DNA from: Candidatus Cloacimonadota bacterium
GTDB lineage: Bacteria > Cloacimonadota > Cloacimonadia > Cloacimonadales > TCS61
Assembly (NCBI GenBank): GCA_018645365.1
Contig: JABGOP010000008.1
Span: 1,801 to 51,915 of the forward strand
Direction: 5' to 3'
DNA: 50,115 bases
The notes beneath the pieces were generated by a model, which was not told where the DNA came from, ran no database searches, and saw nothing but the letters and a program-made list of their open reading frames with translations. The position numbers and the translations under genes were made by a program. The stretch's first letter is position 1, and every line of letters starts with the position of its first letter. This document shows, in pieces, positions 9,882 through 18,438 of this stretch.

Positions 9882-9898
9882 GAACGCAAATTGCGTTC
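9882..9898 (+). promoter_or_regulatory. palindrome in pilin leader
   Basis: GAACGCAA-a-TTGCGTTC is a perfect 8-bp inverted repeat around one base, 32 nt before the pilin ATG. It could be an operator or a short leader hairpin. Related sequence occurs before the exported-ferredoxin operon (30921) and before dsbD (47764, minus strand). Confidence 0.45.
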
Positions 9899-9929
9899 TA
9901 TTTTGGAAAATAAAAACGGAGGACAGAAA

Positions 9930-10358
9930 ATGTTCAAAAAAGTAAAAAATGCAAAAGGGTTTAGTTTAATTGAGTTGTTGGTTGTGGTTGTTATTATTGC
10001 GGTTCTTGCCGCTATAGCGGTTCCTATTTATATGCAATATGTGAAGCAAGCGCGTGCAACAGAAGCTCAAAGTGCTATCGCTGCAATTCGTAGTTCGTAC
10101 AGAATCCACTATCAAACATTTGCAACAACAGAAGGTTACACTATCGAAGATGCAATGTCAAGTGCAAAGCTTGGTAAAAGAACTGAGAAAAATTGGGAAT
10201 TTGAAGTTGTTGGTAATCCACCAACTAAATACATCGCTACTTCAACTGCCGATTTTCCACAAGGTGAAGGAAAGCAAGTTTGGTACGATGTGGAAGATGC
10301 TGAATATCACGGATATGGCATTGACGAAGAACTTGACGAAGACGAAATTATTGAATAA
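9930..10358 (+). CDS. type IV pilin (major pilin candidate)
   Basis: The product is a 142-residue type IV prepilin. The leader MFKKVKNAKG ends at the prepilin peptidase site G|FSLIE, with Glu at mature position 5 and a following hydrophobic helix. I chose the ATG at 9930 because GGAGG lies 5-9 nt upstream and it gives the canonical short basic leader; the frame is open 17 codons further upstream but that region is the leader. The mature C-terminal part is short and acidic. Being first in the pilus locus and having the most classical pilin form, it is the likely main fibre subunit; pilin versus pseudopilin cannot be decided from sequence. Confidence 0.9.
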   Translation: MFKKVKNAKGFSLIELLVVVVIIAVLAAIAVPIYMQYVKQARATEAQSAIAAIRSSYRIHYQTFATTEGYTIEDAMSSAKLGKRTEKNWEFEVVGNPPTKYIATSTADFPQGEGKQVWYDVEDAEYHGYGIDEELDEDEIIE

Positions 10359-10387
10359 TAGTAACGACTGTAAACTTGGAGGATATT

Positions 10388-11443
10388 TTGACAATTAGAG
10401 AGTTACTACAATTCACCACAGATGCAGGTGCGTCTGACCTTCATATTAGTGCAGGTTCAATACCGATGGTGCGTGTGCACGGTCAGATGAAAAAACTGAA
10501 CTTGCCAAAATCTACTGTAAACGAAGTTGACACTTTAATTTTTAGTGTGATGAACGATTCGCAAAAAACAATCTTCAAAGAAAAATTGGAGATTGACTTT
10601 TCGACTAAACTTGATGACAATACGCGTTTTCGTGTAAATGCTTTTCACCAAGTAAACGGAAAAGGTGTAGCGTTTCGTGTGATTCCAAATGAAATTAAAG
10701 CATTCGAAGAATTGAATTTACCAGAAGTTCTTAGCCAATTGGCGATGCGTCAAAAAGGGCTAATTTTGGTAACAGGACCAACAGGTAGTGGGAAATCTAC
10801 TACACTCGCAACAATGATTGATTACATTAATGATCACAAGCATTGTCACATTCTCACGATTGAAGACCCGATTGAATTTGTTCACTCGAGTAAAAATTCA
10901 ATGTTGAATCAGCGTGAAATTGGTCATGACACTTGGTCATTTACAGCGGCATTGCGTTCTGCACTGCGTGAAGATCCAGATGTGATTTTGGTGGGTGAGA
11001 TGCGAGATTTGGAAACAGTTTCACTCGCGTTAACAGCTGCCGAAACTGGACACCTCGTTTTGGCTACACTTCACACAAGTAGTGCAACCAAATCGATTGA
11101 TCGTATTATCGATATGTTCCCGAAAGAGCAACAAGCACAAGTTCGTTCAATGCTTTCAGAATCACTTCAAGCGGTAGTTGCACAAACACTTTTACCACTA
11201 AAAGAGGGTAATGGTCGTGTGCCGGCACTCGAAATTATGATTGCCAACGCAGCTGTGAAGAACTTAATTCGTGAAGAGAAAACATATCAAATTCCATCTG
11301 TAATTCAGTCTGGCACAAAAGAGGGAATGCAATCTCTCGATCAGTCGCTTTACAATCATGTGATGAATGGAATGTTAGACAGAGTTGTTGCTGAAAAAGT
11401 TGCAGATAATCCCAAGATGTTTATCTCTGGTGCTGGATTTTAG
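10388..11443 (+). CDS. pilT: type IV pilus retraction ATPase PilT
   Basis: PilT is the hexameric cytoplasmic ATPase that depolymerises pili and drives twitching. Walker A GPTGSGKST is at 130-138, the Asp box LTIEDPIEFVH and Walker B DVILVGEMRD follow, and the His box ATLHT is present. The PilT signature AIRNLIRE appears as AVKNLIREEKTYQIPS. I place the start at TTG 10388 because GGAGG (10378-10382) lies 5 nt before it; the frame is open to 10376, which overlaps that SD and cannot be the start. Length is 351 residues. Presence of PilT favours a retractable type IVa pilus over a plain type II secretion system. Confidence 0.95.
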   Translation: MTIRELLQFTTDAGASDLHISAGSIPMVRVHGQMKKLNLPKSTVNEVDTLIFSVMNDSQKTIFKEKLEIDFSTKLDDNTRFRVNAFHQVNGKGVAFRVIPNEIKAFEELNLPEVLSQLAMRQKGLILVTGPTGSGKSTTLATMIDYINDHKHCHILTIEDPIEFVHSSKNSMLNQREIGHDTWSFTAALRSALREDPDVILVGEMRDLETVSLALTAAETGHLVLATLHTSSATKSIDRIIDMFPKEQQAQVRSMLSESLQAVVAQTLLPLKEGNGRVPALEIMIANAAVKNLIREEKTYQIPSVIQSGTKEGMQSLDQSLYNHVMNGMLDRVVAEKVADNPKMFISGAGF

Positions 11444-11453
11444 GTTTTAGAAA

Positions 11454-11864
11454 ATGTTGAAAAATCAGAAAGGATTCACCGTTTTGGAAATTTTAATCGC
11501 TTTTGTAGTTGCGGTGGTTGCCATTGTGGGAATTTACACATCTGTATTGTATGCAGAAGCACAATTAAAACGCAATCATCATCATCGTGCGGCAATACTT
11601 TTGGCTTCTGGGGAATGCGATAAACAAATTTATTATCTGAAATCTTACGGTGTTTTACAACAGTTTGCGGAAAAAACGGTAACGATTGAAAAATATGACG
11701 ATGGTTCATATTTGAATGGAAAAATGTATCTCACTTCACATACCGAAACGGATTATTCTTTCGGGAGTGGAGTGGAATATTTGATAATTGAAATAAAAGT
11801 AGAGTGGACGGAAGGCGAAGATGAAATTTTGGATATCGTCGTTCGTGAAGATTTTTACCATTAA
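11454..11864 (+). CDS. minor pilin / prepilin-like protein (PilV-like)
   Basis: The product is a 136-residue prepilin-like protein. A leader MLKNQKG is followed by FTVLE (Glu at mature +5) and a hydrophobic helix, the class III signal cut by PilD. The remainder shows no recognisable domain. Position after pilT and before two more pilin-like genes suggests a minor pilin that primes or caps the fibre; PilV-like is assigned by order and length only. Confidence 0.8.
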   Translation: MLKNQKGFTVLEILIAFVVAVVAIVGIYTSVLYAEAQLKRNHHHRAAILLASGECDKQIYYLKSYGVLQQFAEKTVTIEKYDDGSYLNGKMYLTSHTETDYSFGSGVEYLIIEIKVEWTEGEDEILDIVVREDFYH

Positions 11865-11873
11865 GGATGAATA

Positions 11874-12467
11874 ATGAAATCTTTCCTAAAAAATAATCGA
11901 GGTTACACTTTAATCGAAATGTTAATTTCGATAATTATTGCTGGTTTGTTGGTGGCGATGGTTATTGGTGCGGTTATCACATTTTTTGTGAAATTCAGTG
12001 AACTTAGTTATTATGCTACTTTGCAACGAGATGCTTTCAATACAATAAATAGTATGAAATACGGTGAGCCAGTCGGTCCAAATAATGCGAAAGAATTTTT
12101 TGGATTGGCAGCGGCAGATTCTGTAACTTTTGCGGGAGAATCAAATGGTAAATTCACATCTGTAACTTGCCATTTTTCCAGCACGAGTTCAATTCATGCG
12201 AATGATTATATCAACTTTTTTTGGGATAGTTACGATAAGTGTATAAAATACAATTATATGATTGGCTATGACCACCCATCCAATCCGATTCGTCTTTTTC
12301 CAGATGAACATCGCGATAAGATAGATGTAACAAAACTACATTTTATCAATGTGTTGGGTAATAAAAGAGTTGTTAAAATTGAATTGGAAGCTGAGATTAC
12401 GATTAGTGATAATCAAAAGAAAAAAATTAATTACGAAACGCAAGTTGTCATTCCGCGTTTGAATTGA
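11874..12467 (+). CDS. minor pilin / prepilin-like protein (PilW-like)
   Basis: The product is a 197-residue prepilin. MKSFLKNNRG precedes the cleavage site and YTLIEML, followed by a long hydrophobic helix. The extracellular part is beta-rich and otherwise unrecognised. It ends in TGA, one of several places where TGA is an ordinary stop in this window. Likely a minor pilin assembled with its neighbours at the pilus tip. Confidence 0.8.
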   Translation: MKSFLKNNRGYTLIEMLISIIIAGLLVAMVIGAVITFFVKFSELSYYATLQRDAFNTINSMKYGEPVGPNNAKEFFGLAAADSVTFAGESNGKFTSVTCHFSSTSSIHANDYINFFWDSYDKCIKYNYMIGYDHPSNPIRLFPDEHRDKIDVTKLHFINVLGNKRVVKIELEAEITISDNQKKKINYETQVVIPRLN

Positions 12468-12489
12468 TGAATAAATTTTGGAGGATAAA

Positions 12490-14271
12490 ATGTTGGAAAT
12501 TCTGAAAAATGAAAAAGGAAATTTGGCGATTGCAATGTTAATTGTGATTATTGCTACCATTTCTGGTTTTGCACTGGCGGCAGTTGCAAATAACGATGCT
12601 GTGATTGCAGACATTCAGCTAAGTTCGGTTCAAGAAACGCATTTCTTGAGGTCAGAAATTGGTAGAGGTTATACTGCAATTGGTCACAATGCTTCTTCTA
12701 CGGGTACACTGATTTTGCCGGTTAGAAAGATAGAAGTAAGCAGTAGAGCTGGTAAAACTACCTACGCAATGAAAACTAAAATTGCTCAAACTTTTGAACA
12801 AGGTTCAGATGTAAGTCAGGCGTCAAGACGAACAATATCTTCCAAAATAAAAGCTTTCAAAAAACCAGCTTCGAGTATTTCATACAATTCAACTGATAAA
12901 AAAGTGCCAATTGAAAAATATGGCGAAAAAATTATCCAGAAAGATACATTTGCAGGTTTTATGTATTTGACAGATTCAGATATTTCTGTAAACGGAGATG
13001 AGGTGTTCTTTATTGGTGCCGATGAAATTTGGGGTCGCGTTCACAGTAATACCGAAATTTGGTTAAAGGATGTGGGAGGTTGGCCAACTTTTCATGATTT
13101 CGTCACAACACACGAGACAGTGGAATCTTGGCCTGGTGATTATCCAGAAGATCAAGTTTTTTTGGGTGGTTTAGAAGAGGAAGTTGGCGAAATATATTTT
13201 AACCCAAACGCAGATTTAATTCAACAGAATGGTATGCGTCCATTCGACAACAACAAAGAAATTGTGTTGGTAGAATTATTAGCTACAGGTTTCTCATCTT
13301 GGTATTGTGACATTATTGAAACAGGTGAGATTGATACGCTCATAATTTATGATAGTTATCCACCTTATGGCCCAGTAGGAGATTCTATCGGTGTGAATTA
13401 TGTGCCCATAATAGATTCTGTTTGGGCTAGGGGCCCAAGTGGTAATGTAAGTGAACAATCTGTGTATGTGGAGAGTGAACTTTGGATTAAGGGTGAAGTG
13501 AGCGGTAAACAAACTTGGGGTTGTGCGGAAGATATTTATATTATTGATGATATTTGGTATTCAAATACTGTGAAAGGTGAAAACCCAGACGGTGCCGAAG
13601 GTGATCCAGAAAATACAACTGATTTTTTGGGAATAGTTTCGGAAGGGCAGATTATTATTCAATACGGTTATATGGATCCAGCCGATTCACTTCGTAAAAA
13701 ACCAAATTGTAATGATATTTACATTTATGGTGCGTTGTGTGCACTTGGCGATGGCGGTGGTGAAGGTTGGGAAGATGGAATATTTACTTTCCAATATCAA
13801 TATCCGCATCCATCAACTCCAGCAGTATGGACTGGTGGTGAATTCTATGATAAAGTAGATTTACACCGCTTTAAATTTCCCACATCTGCATTTGAGCCGT
13901 GGCCAAATTGTTCATCGACAAATCCACAAGATTGTCCAGATTACCCGTTTTATAACCCCATTTGGCCGGAACTTAATCCAACTGCATTCCGCGGATTCAT
14001 CTATTTGTATGGTGCAGTTTCACAAAGACGCAGAGGCTTTGTACGGAGAAGTGGGCAGGATCCATTAGACACTGGTTACTGGGATTTAGACAATTATGTG
14101 TTCGGTGGAGTTTGTCCATACGGTCTAACGGGCTACGATAAACGCTATCACTATGATCATCGATTTATGCACACTCCGCCCCCAGATTTTCCCGAAGTTC
14201 ATGTAAAAGGTGGAACAACACCGTTTCAAGGTTTAGCGTTGCGTTTCAAAACTCCACCATCAATGTATTAA
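12490..14271 (+). CDS. large PilX-like pilus-associated protein
   Basis: The product is 593 residues, much longer than ordinary PilX. The N-terminus resembles PilX rather than a prepilin: NEKGNLAIAM then a single hydrophobic helix to about residue 35, without the Glu at +5. The rest is secreted; a GRVHSNTEIW stretch recalls the DUF4900-type domain often found next to pilus genes, and the C-terminal half is rich in Trp, Tyr, Pro and Gly. The start is ATG 12490 with GGAGG 5 nt before it. A tip-complex or adhesive role is inferred from position and size. Confidence 0.7.
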   Translation: MLEILKNEKGNLAIAMLIVIIATISGFALAAVANNDAVIADIQLSSVQETHFLRSEIGRGYTAIGHNASSTGTLILPVRKIEVSSRAGKTTYAMKTKIAQTFEQGSDVSQASRRTISSKIKAFKKPASSISYNSTDKKVPIEKYGEKIIQKDTFAGFMYLTDSDISVNGDEVFFIGADEIWGRVHSNTEIWLKDVGGWPTFHDFVTTHETVESWPGDYPEDQVFLGGLEEEVGEIYFNPNADLIQQNGMRPFDNNKEIVLVELLATGFSSWYCDIIETGEIDTLIIYDSYPPYGPVGDSIGVNYVPIIDSVWARGPSGNVSEQSVYVESELWIKGEVSGKQTWGCAEDIYIIDDIWYSNTVKGENPDGAEGDPENTTDFLGIVSEGQIIIQYGYMDPADSLRKKPNCNDIYIYGALCALGDGGGEGWEDGIFTFQYQYPHPSTPAVWTGGEFYDKVDLHRFKFPTSAFEPWPNCSSTNPQDCPDYPFYNPIWPELNPTAFRGFIYLYGAVSQRRRGFVRRSGQDPLDTGYWDLDNYVFGGVCPYGLTGYDKRYHYDHRFMHTPPPDFPEVHVKGGTTPFQGLALRFKTPPSMY

Positions 14272-14297
14272 ATTAGAAAAAGATAAAAAGAGGAAGT

Positions 14298-15362
14298 ATG
14301 GCAAAAAAGAAATTGAAATTCAAGGAATCGGTCGGTATCGATATTGGGTCTCATAGCATAAAGTTAGTCCACTTGAAGAAATTGCATCAAGGGTTCAAAC
14401 TTTTGAATTATGAGATAAAATCTACCGTACCGGAAGGTGTGGAATACACCCTTTCCGATTTGTCTTCAGATCGATACATTCCCATTTTAAGTGGAATGAT
14501 GCGAACAATGAAGATAAATCCGAAAAAAATCAAACACATTGTCTCTTCAATTGGTGGAGAGAACACAAGTTTGAAGCAAATTAAGACGATATTCTTACCA
14601 GATGAAGAGCTCGAATCTGCACTGTTTTTTGAAGCAAAAAAACATCTGCCAATTGGCGGTTCAGAAATGGTTCTCGATTATCAAGTTTTGAGTATCGAAG
14701 AGAAGACAAATAATATGAACATCTTACTCGCAGCTACTACAAAAGATGTTTTGACGGAACATTCAAACATTTTGAGTGGTGCCGAAATCACACCCGGAAT
14801 TGTCGATGTGGAATCTTTGGCAGTTGCCAATAGTTTTGCACTAAACACAGTGATGGAAGAGGGTGTCTATGTTATTTTGAACTTGGGAGCGCACAAGACC
14901 AATATGGTTATTTACGGTCCAAAAGCGAAATTTTTCGCTCGCGATATAAGTTGGGGCGGATTTAATATTACCAAAGATTTGATGAAAAAGCACAATATTT
15001 CTTTTGAGGAAGCGGATAAAATGAAATTAGAAGCTGGTATCGTCGAAGAGAAAAAAACAGAAGAAAAATCGATGTTGGCTCTTGATATTAGTGAAAAGTC
15101 TACCCATGAGCAGATTGCTTTGGAAGTGAAACGCTCACTTAGATTTTATGTGAAAGAAGCTGGAAATAGCGATTTCAGAAAAATCTTATTGATTGGTGGC
15201 ACCGCAAAATTGAATGGATTAGTTGAATATTTTGCCGAACAGTTGAATATTCCAACAGAAATTTATAATCCTTATGCAAATCTTGAAATGCCAGAAAAAT
15301 TTAAAAACAAACAAGATCCGCAACTTGCTCTCGCCTTAGGTTTGGCGATGAGAACAGAATAG
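14298..15362 (+). CDS. pilM: type IV pilus assembly protein PilM
   Basis: PilM is a cytoplasmic actin/FtsA-like protein that binds the N-terminus of PilN and links the ATPases to the inner-membrane alignment complex. The 354-residue product starts with the actin-like phosphate-1 motif VGIDIGSHSIKLVHL, has a second phosphate loop near VILNLGAHKTNMVIY, and a late LIGGTAKLNGL. Length and position before pilN-like genes agree. Confidence 0.93.
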   Translation: MAKKKLKFKESVGIDIGSHSIKLVHLKKLHQGFKLLNYEIKSTVPEGVEYTLSDLSSDRYIPILSGMMRTMKINPKKIKHIVSSIGGENTSLKQIKTIFLPDEELESALFFEAKKHLPIGGSEMVLDYQVLSIEEKTNNMNILLAATTKDVLTEHSNILSGAEITPGIVDVESLAVANSFALNTVMEEGVYVILNLGAHKTNMVIYGPKAKFFARDISWGGFNITKDLMKKHNISFEEADKMKLEAGIVEEKKTEEKSMLALDISEKSTHEQIALEVKRSLRFYVKEAGNSDFRKILLIGGTAKLNGLVEYFAEQLNIPTEIYNPYANLEMPEKFKNKQDPQLALALGLAMRTE

Positions 15363-15372
15363 GGAGCGAGAT

Positions 15373-15954
15373 ATGACACCGACATTTTTTAAGATAAACT
15401 TAAATAAATTTGGCGAACTAAAACAGCAAATTGCGCGTGAAAAAAAGAATTTCTTCAAAACTGCTATCGTTTTTTTGGTGGGGTTAGTTATTTTCACATC
15501 TTTTGTTGCTTTTGTAAATGTTACTTTGAATCAGAAAATTGACAACCGTAGAGATTTGTTAAATCAGATTAAAAGTGAGATTAAAAAATATCAAGTGAGT
15601 GGCGACTACCTTTCTTCAAATGATTTGGCAAGATTGGCAAAAACCAGTACAGAACGAATTTTTTGGGCGAAAAAATTGGTCGCACTTTCAGAAAAAACAG
15701 ATGATAAAATTGCAATTACCCATTTTTCTTTCAAAGATAAAACTTTGACGCTTTATGGTATCACCAAAATGGATAGAGACCAGCAAGAGCATGATTTGAT
15801 TTATAATTTTATCGGGAAACTGAAAGATAATGCTGAAATTAGCGATGATTTTCCAGAAATAAAATTTATCAAATCTCGTCGAGATTTTGAGAAAGATGTA
15901 GAAATTATCAGATTTCAAATTGATTGCATAAAATCAGATAAGGGAGGAAAATAA
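15373..15954 (+). CDS. pilN: type IV pilus assembly protein PilN-like
   Basis: A 193-residue inner-membrane protein with a short cytoplasmic N-terminus containing FFKINLN (compare the INLLP motif by which PilN docks on PilM), one membrane segment at about 30-52, then a coiled-coil and small periplasmic domain. Its stop codon overlaps the start of the pilO-like gene by one base. Assigned by topology and gene order; sequence is diverged. Confidence 0.82.
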   Translation: MTPTFFKINLNKFGELKQQIAREKKNFFKTAIVFLVGLVIFTSFVAFVNVTLNQKIDNRRDLLNQIKSEIKKYQVSGDYLSSNDLARLAKTSTERIFWAKKLVALSEKTDDKIAITHFSFKDKTLTLYGITKMDRDQQEHDLIYNFIGKLKDNAEISDDFPEIKFIKSRRDFEKDVEIIRFQIDCIKSDKGGK

Positions 15955-16511
15955 TGAATTCAAAACAAAAATATCTGCTCCTTTTGATGGTCGTGATTCT
16001 CTTATCTGCAAGTTTTTTCTATTTTAGTACGAAGTTGATTGATAAAAAAATAGTCAAAATTGAAAAATATGATAAAGCGATTAAAAACAGACAAGAACAG
16101 TTAAATAGTGCAAAAGTTTTTAGCGAAAAACTCGGAGAAGTTTCCAAAGTTATCCATCAAACAATGACAGATAACAAAAAATATACCGCCGATGAAGTGA
16201 ACAGTTTTGTGAAGCAACTCGGCGATCTTGCCAATAAACACGAAATTGCGATTCATTCTAACATTCCAAAACTTGTGAGCTCAAAAAGCAGAAATCTCAT
16301 CGAGCAAGAATACACTTTGGAATTGAAATGCACTTTTGTGCAGATGGGTCAATTTCTCGCCGAATTGGAAGCACTCGACCGCATCGTAAAAGTGAAAACT
16401 TTGGATGTGCGTCCACTCGATATTGATACGAAAAATGTGGAAGAAAACTTGGTTACAAGTTATATGGTAACTTTAGAAATTTCGACATTTAAAATTAAGA
16501 AGGAGGCATAA
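15954..16511 (+). CDS. pilO: type IV pilus assembly protein PilO-like
   Basis: A 185-residue single-pass inner-membrane protein: membrane segment near 6-25, a coiled-coil about 30-90, then a ferredoxin-like periplasmic domain (KCTFVQMGQFLAELEALDRI matches the usual PilO pattern of F-x-x-L-x-R-I). It is expected to pair with PilN and PilP in the alignment complex. The next gene follows immediately. Confidence 0.85.
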   Translation: MNSKQKYLLLLMVVILLSASFFYFSTKLIDKKIVKIEKYDKAIKNRQEQLNSAKVFSEKLGEVSKVIHQTMTDNKKYTADEVNSFVKQLGDLANKHEIAIHSNIPKLVSSKSRNLIEQEYTLELKCTFVQMGQFLAELEALDRIVKVKTLDVRPLDIDTKNVEENLVTSYMVTLEISTFKIKKEA

Positions 16512-17057
16512 ATGGAAAATAAGTATTTACGAGATTTTGTGGTTGCAGCAGTCGTGATATTGATTATTGCATTTGGCATAAAAGATTACTATCTTTTTAT
16601 GGAAACAATCGACATTCCAACTGAATCTGTTTATGCGAAAAGTGCGTTGAGCGAGAATCTTTTGAAACAAATTCAGAATATTGAAAACTCGATTAAGAAT
16701 AGGAAAAAATTCAGATTTACCGTTACGAAAGATCCACTCGAACAGAACTTGATTGTGAAAACTAGACAAGATTTGGAGAAACAATGGCGTGCTGAGATTG
16801 AGAGTATGATTAGGTTAGAATCAACCATAATTCCGAAAAATGGAGATAAACTTGCTTCCATTTCGTATGACGGGAAAACTACTCTATACAAAATTGGCGA
16901 TTCATTTGAAAATGGCAAAATTACCGATATTCAAAAAGGTAAAATAACCTATTTATACAAAGGCACAACCGGTGTTTTGAAGGTGAAACCATTGCCACCA
17001 AAACCAGTTGCGATTAAAAGCAAAAAAACAAAAAAAAATAGAGAATTAAATTGGTAG
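16512..17057 (+). CDS. PilP/GspC-like pilus assembly protein
   Basis: A 181-residue protein with an N-terminal membrane segment (about 8-28) and no lipobox. The last ~70 residues (YKIGDSFENGKITDIQKG…) resemble the small beta-domain of PilP/GspC that touches the secretin. A basic, proline-rich tail closes the chain. Position between pilO and pilQ fits PilP, though classical PilP is a lipoprotein; here the anchor is a membrane helix as in GspC. Confidence 0.7.
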   Translation: MENKYLRDFVVAAVVILIIAFGIKDYYLFMETIDIPTESVYAKSALSENLLKQIQNIENSIKNRKKFRFTVTKDPLEQNLIVKTRQDLEKQWRAEIESMIRLESTIIPKNGDKLASISYDGKTTLYKIGDSFENGKITDIQKGKITYLYKGTTGVLKVKPLPPKPVAIKSKKTKKNRELNW

Positions 17058-17065
17058 GAGAGATT

Positions 17066-18430
17066 ATGAAATTAGTTAAAATCACGCTTCTCACAATCTT
17101 GTTTGTGATGAGTTTTACAAGTCTATTTGCGAATGACGAATTACTGAATGCAAAAATTAGTATTGATGCAGAAGATGCAAAAGTTTCTAGCATCATCGCG
17201 ACAATGGCAAAACTGAGCGGTTGTAATATTGTTCTCGCTTTAGAAACCGAAAATGATGACAAAGAGAGCAGCACAGAGAAACAAATTACCATTCATTTGA
17301 AAGATGTTCCTATCGAACAAGCTCTTTCACTTGTGGTAAAATCAGTGGGACTTTCTTATCGTTTAATTGGCGAAAAGACGTTTTTGGTAGGAGATAGAGC
17401 ACGCATCAACGAAGAGATTGGTGAAAGAAGTTATATTGTTCACCTCAATTATGTTGATGTCGAAAAAGTTGTCAAAGCTTTTGAAATTATCCCGGGTGAA
17501 TGTGTGGCAATCGAAGGACAAAATGCTCTTTTGATTCATGCAAATCCAGGAACTTTTGCTGAAATTAGTAAAAAGATTGAACAAATTGATGTTCCTCAAA
17601 AACAGATTGAAATTCAAGCAAGATTGATTGAAGTTTCTGTAAGCGAAGCTGAAAAATATGGTATTGATTGGTCAAAAATCAATAGCCTTACCACGATTTT
17701 TGCAGAAAATAATTACACACCTGAGCTGGGTGCAATAGCTTATAATGGTGGTGACGAATCAACTCTTGGTTCTGTTCCAGAAGACCAAAATTGGCAAATT
17801 ATCCAAAATTTAACAGACGCGATTCCACGCTATTTTGGGCGTCAACTCACAGCTTTTGATGTAACTATCGATTGGCTTTTGGAAAACAATGCTGCTCAAC
17901 TTCTTACTGACACTAGAATTACCGTTTTAAACGGTGAAGATGCTGAAATTCACATTGGTGAAGTTGTACCATTTGTAGTGGAAAACAATGATAAACAAAT
18001 TCAAGTGGAAAGAGAAGAAGTTGGCATCAAACTTAAAGTTACCGCGAAAGTGAATAAAGATCGCCAAATTACTGCTACTATCGAACCGGAAGTTAGCTCT
18101 GTGATGGAACTTGTGGGTGGTTATGTGCCGCGTACAAAAGTGAGAAGAATTACTTCAACTGTAACAGTTTCCGACGGCAAAAAAATTATTGTGGGTGGTC
18201 TTTTGAACACAAGTACCATCAACACAATAAACAAAGTGCCGCTTTTATGGCGTATTCCATTCATCGGAAAACTTTTTACACACCAAGTTAAAACTATGAA
18301 TAAAACTGATTTGATCATTGAGATCACACCAAAAATTGTTGATTACAAAGGTAATGTAGAGTTTGAAATTGACGAAAAATTGGAGAAAAGATTACTACAA
18401 GAAAAATCTCAAGAAATTGAGAAAAAGTAG
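17066..18430 (+). CDS. pilQ: type IV pilus secretin PilQ
   Basis: PilQ forms the outer-membrane pore through which the pilus passes. The 454-residue product has a signal peptide (cut after LFA), N-terminal STN/N1-like domains (the second includes YIVHLNYVDVEKV) and a C-terminal secretin domain ending with VPLLWRIPFIGKLF and TDLIIEITPKIV. It lacks AMIN domains and is short for PilQ. The ATG at 17066 is preceded by TAGGAGAG; the frame is open to a TTG at 17051 but that overlaps the SD. Placed directly after pilMNOP. Confidence 0.92.
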   Translation: MKLVKITLLTILFVMSFTSLFANDELLNAKISIDAEDAKVSSIIATMAKLSGCNIVLALETENDDKESSTEKQITIHLKDVPIEQALSLVVKSVGLSYRLIGEKTFLVGDRARINEEIGERSYIVHLNYVDVEKVVKAFEIIPGECVAIEGQNALLIHANPGTFAEISKKIEQIDVPQKQIEIQARLIEVSVSEAEKYGIDWSKINSLTTIFAENNYTPELGAIAYNGGDESTLGSVPEDQNWQIIQNLTDAIPRYFGRQLTAFDVTIDWLLENNAAQLLTDTRITVLNGEDAEIHIGEVVPFVVENNDKQIQVEREEVGIKLKVTAKVNKDRQITATIEPEVSSVMELVGGYVPRTKVRRITSTVTVSDGKKIIVGGLLNTSTINTINKVPLLWRIPFIGKLFTHQVKTMNKTDLIIEITPKIVDYKGNVEFEIDEKLEKRLLQEKSQEIEKK

Positions 18431-18438
18431 GGGGAAAG

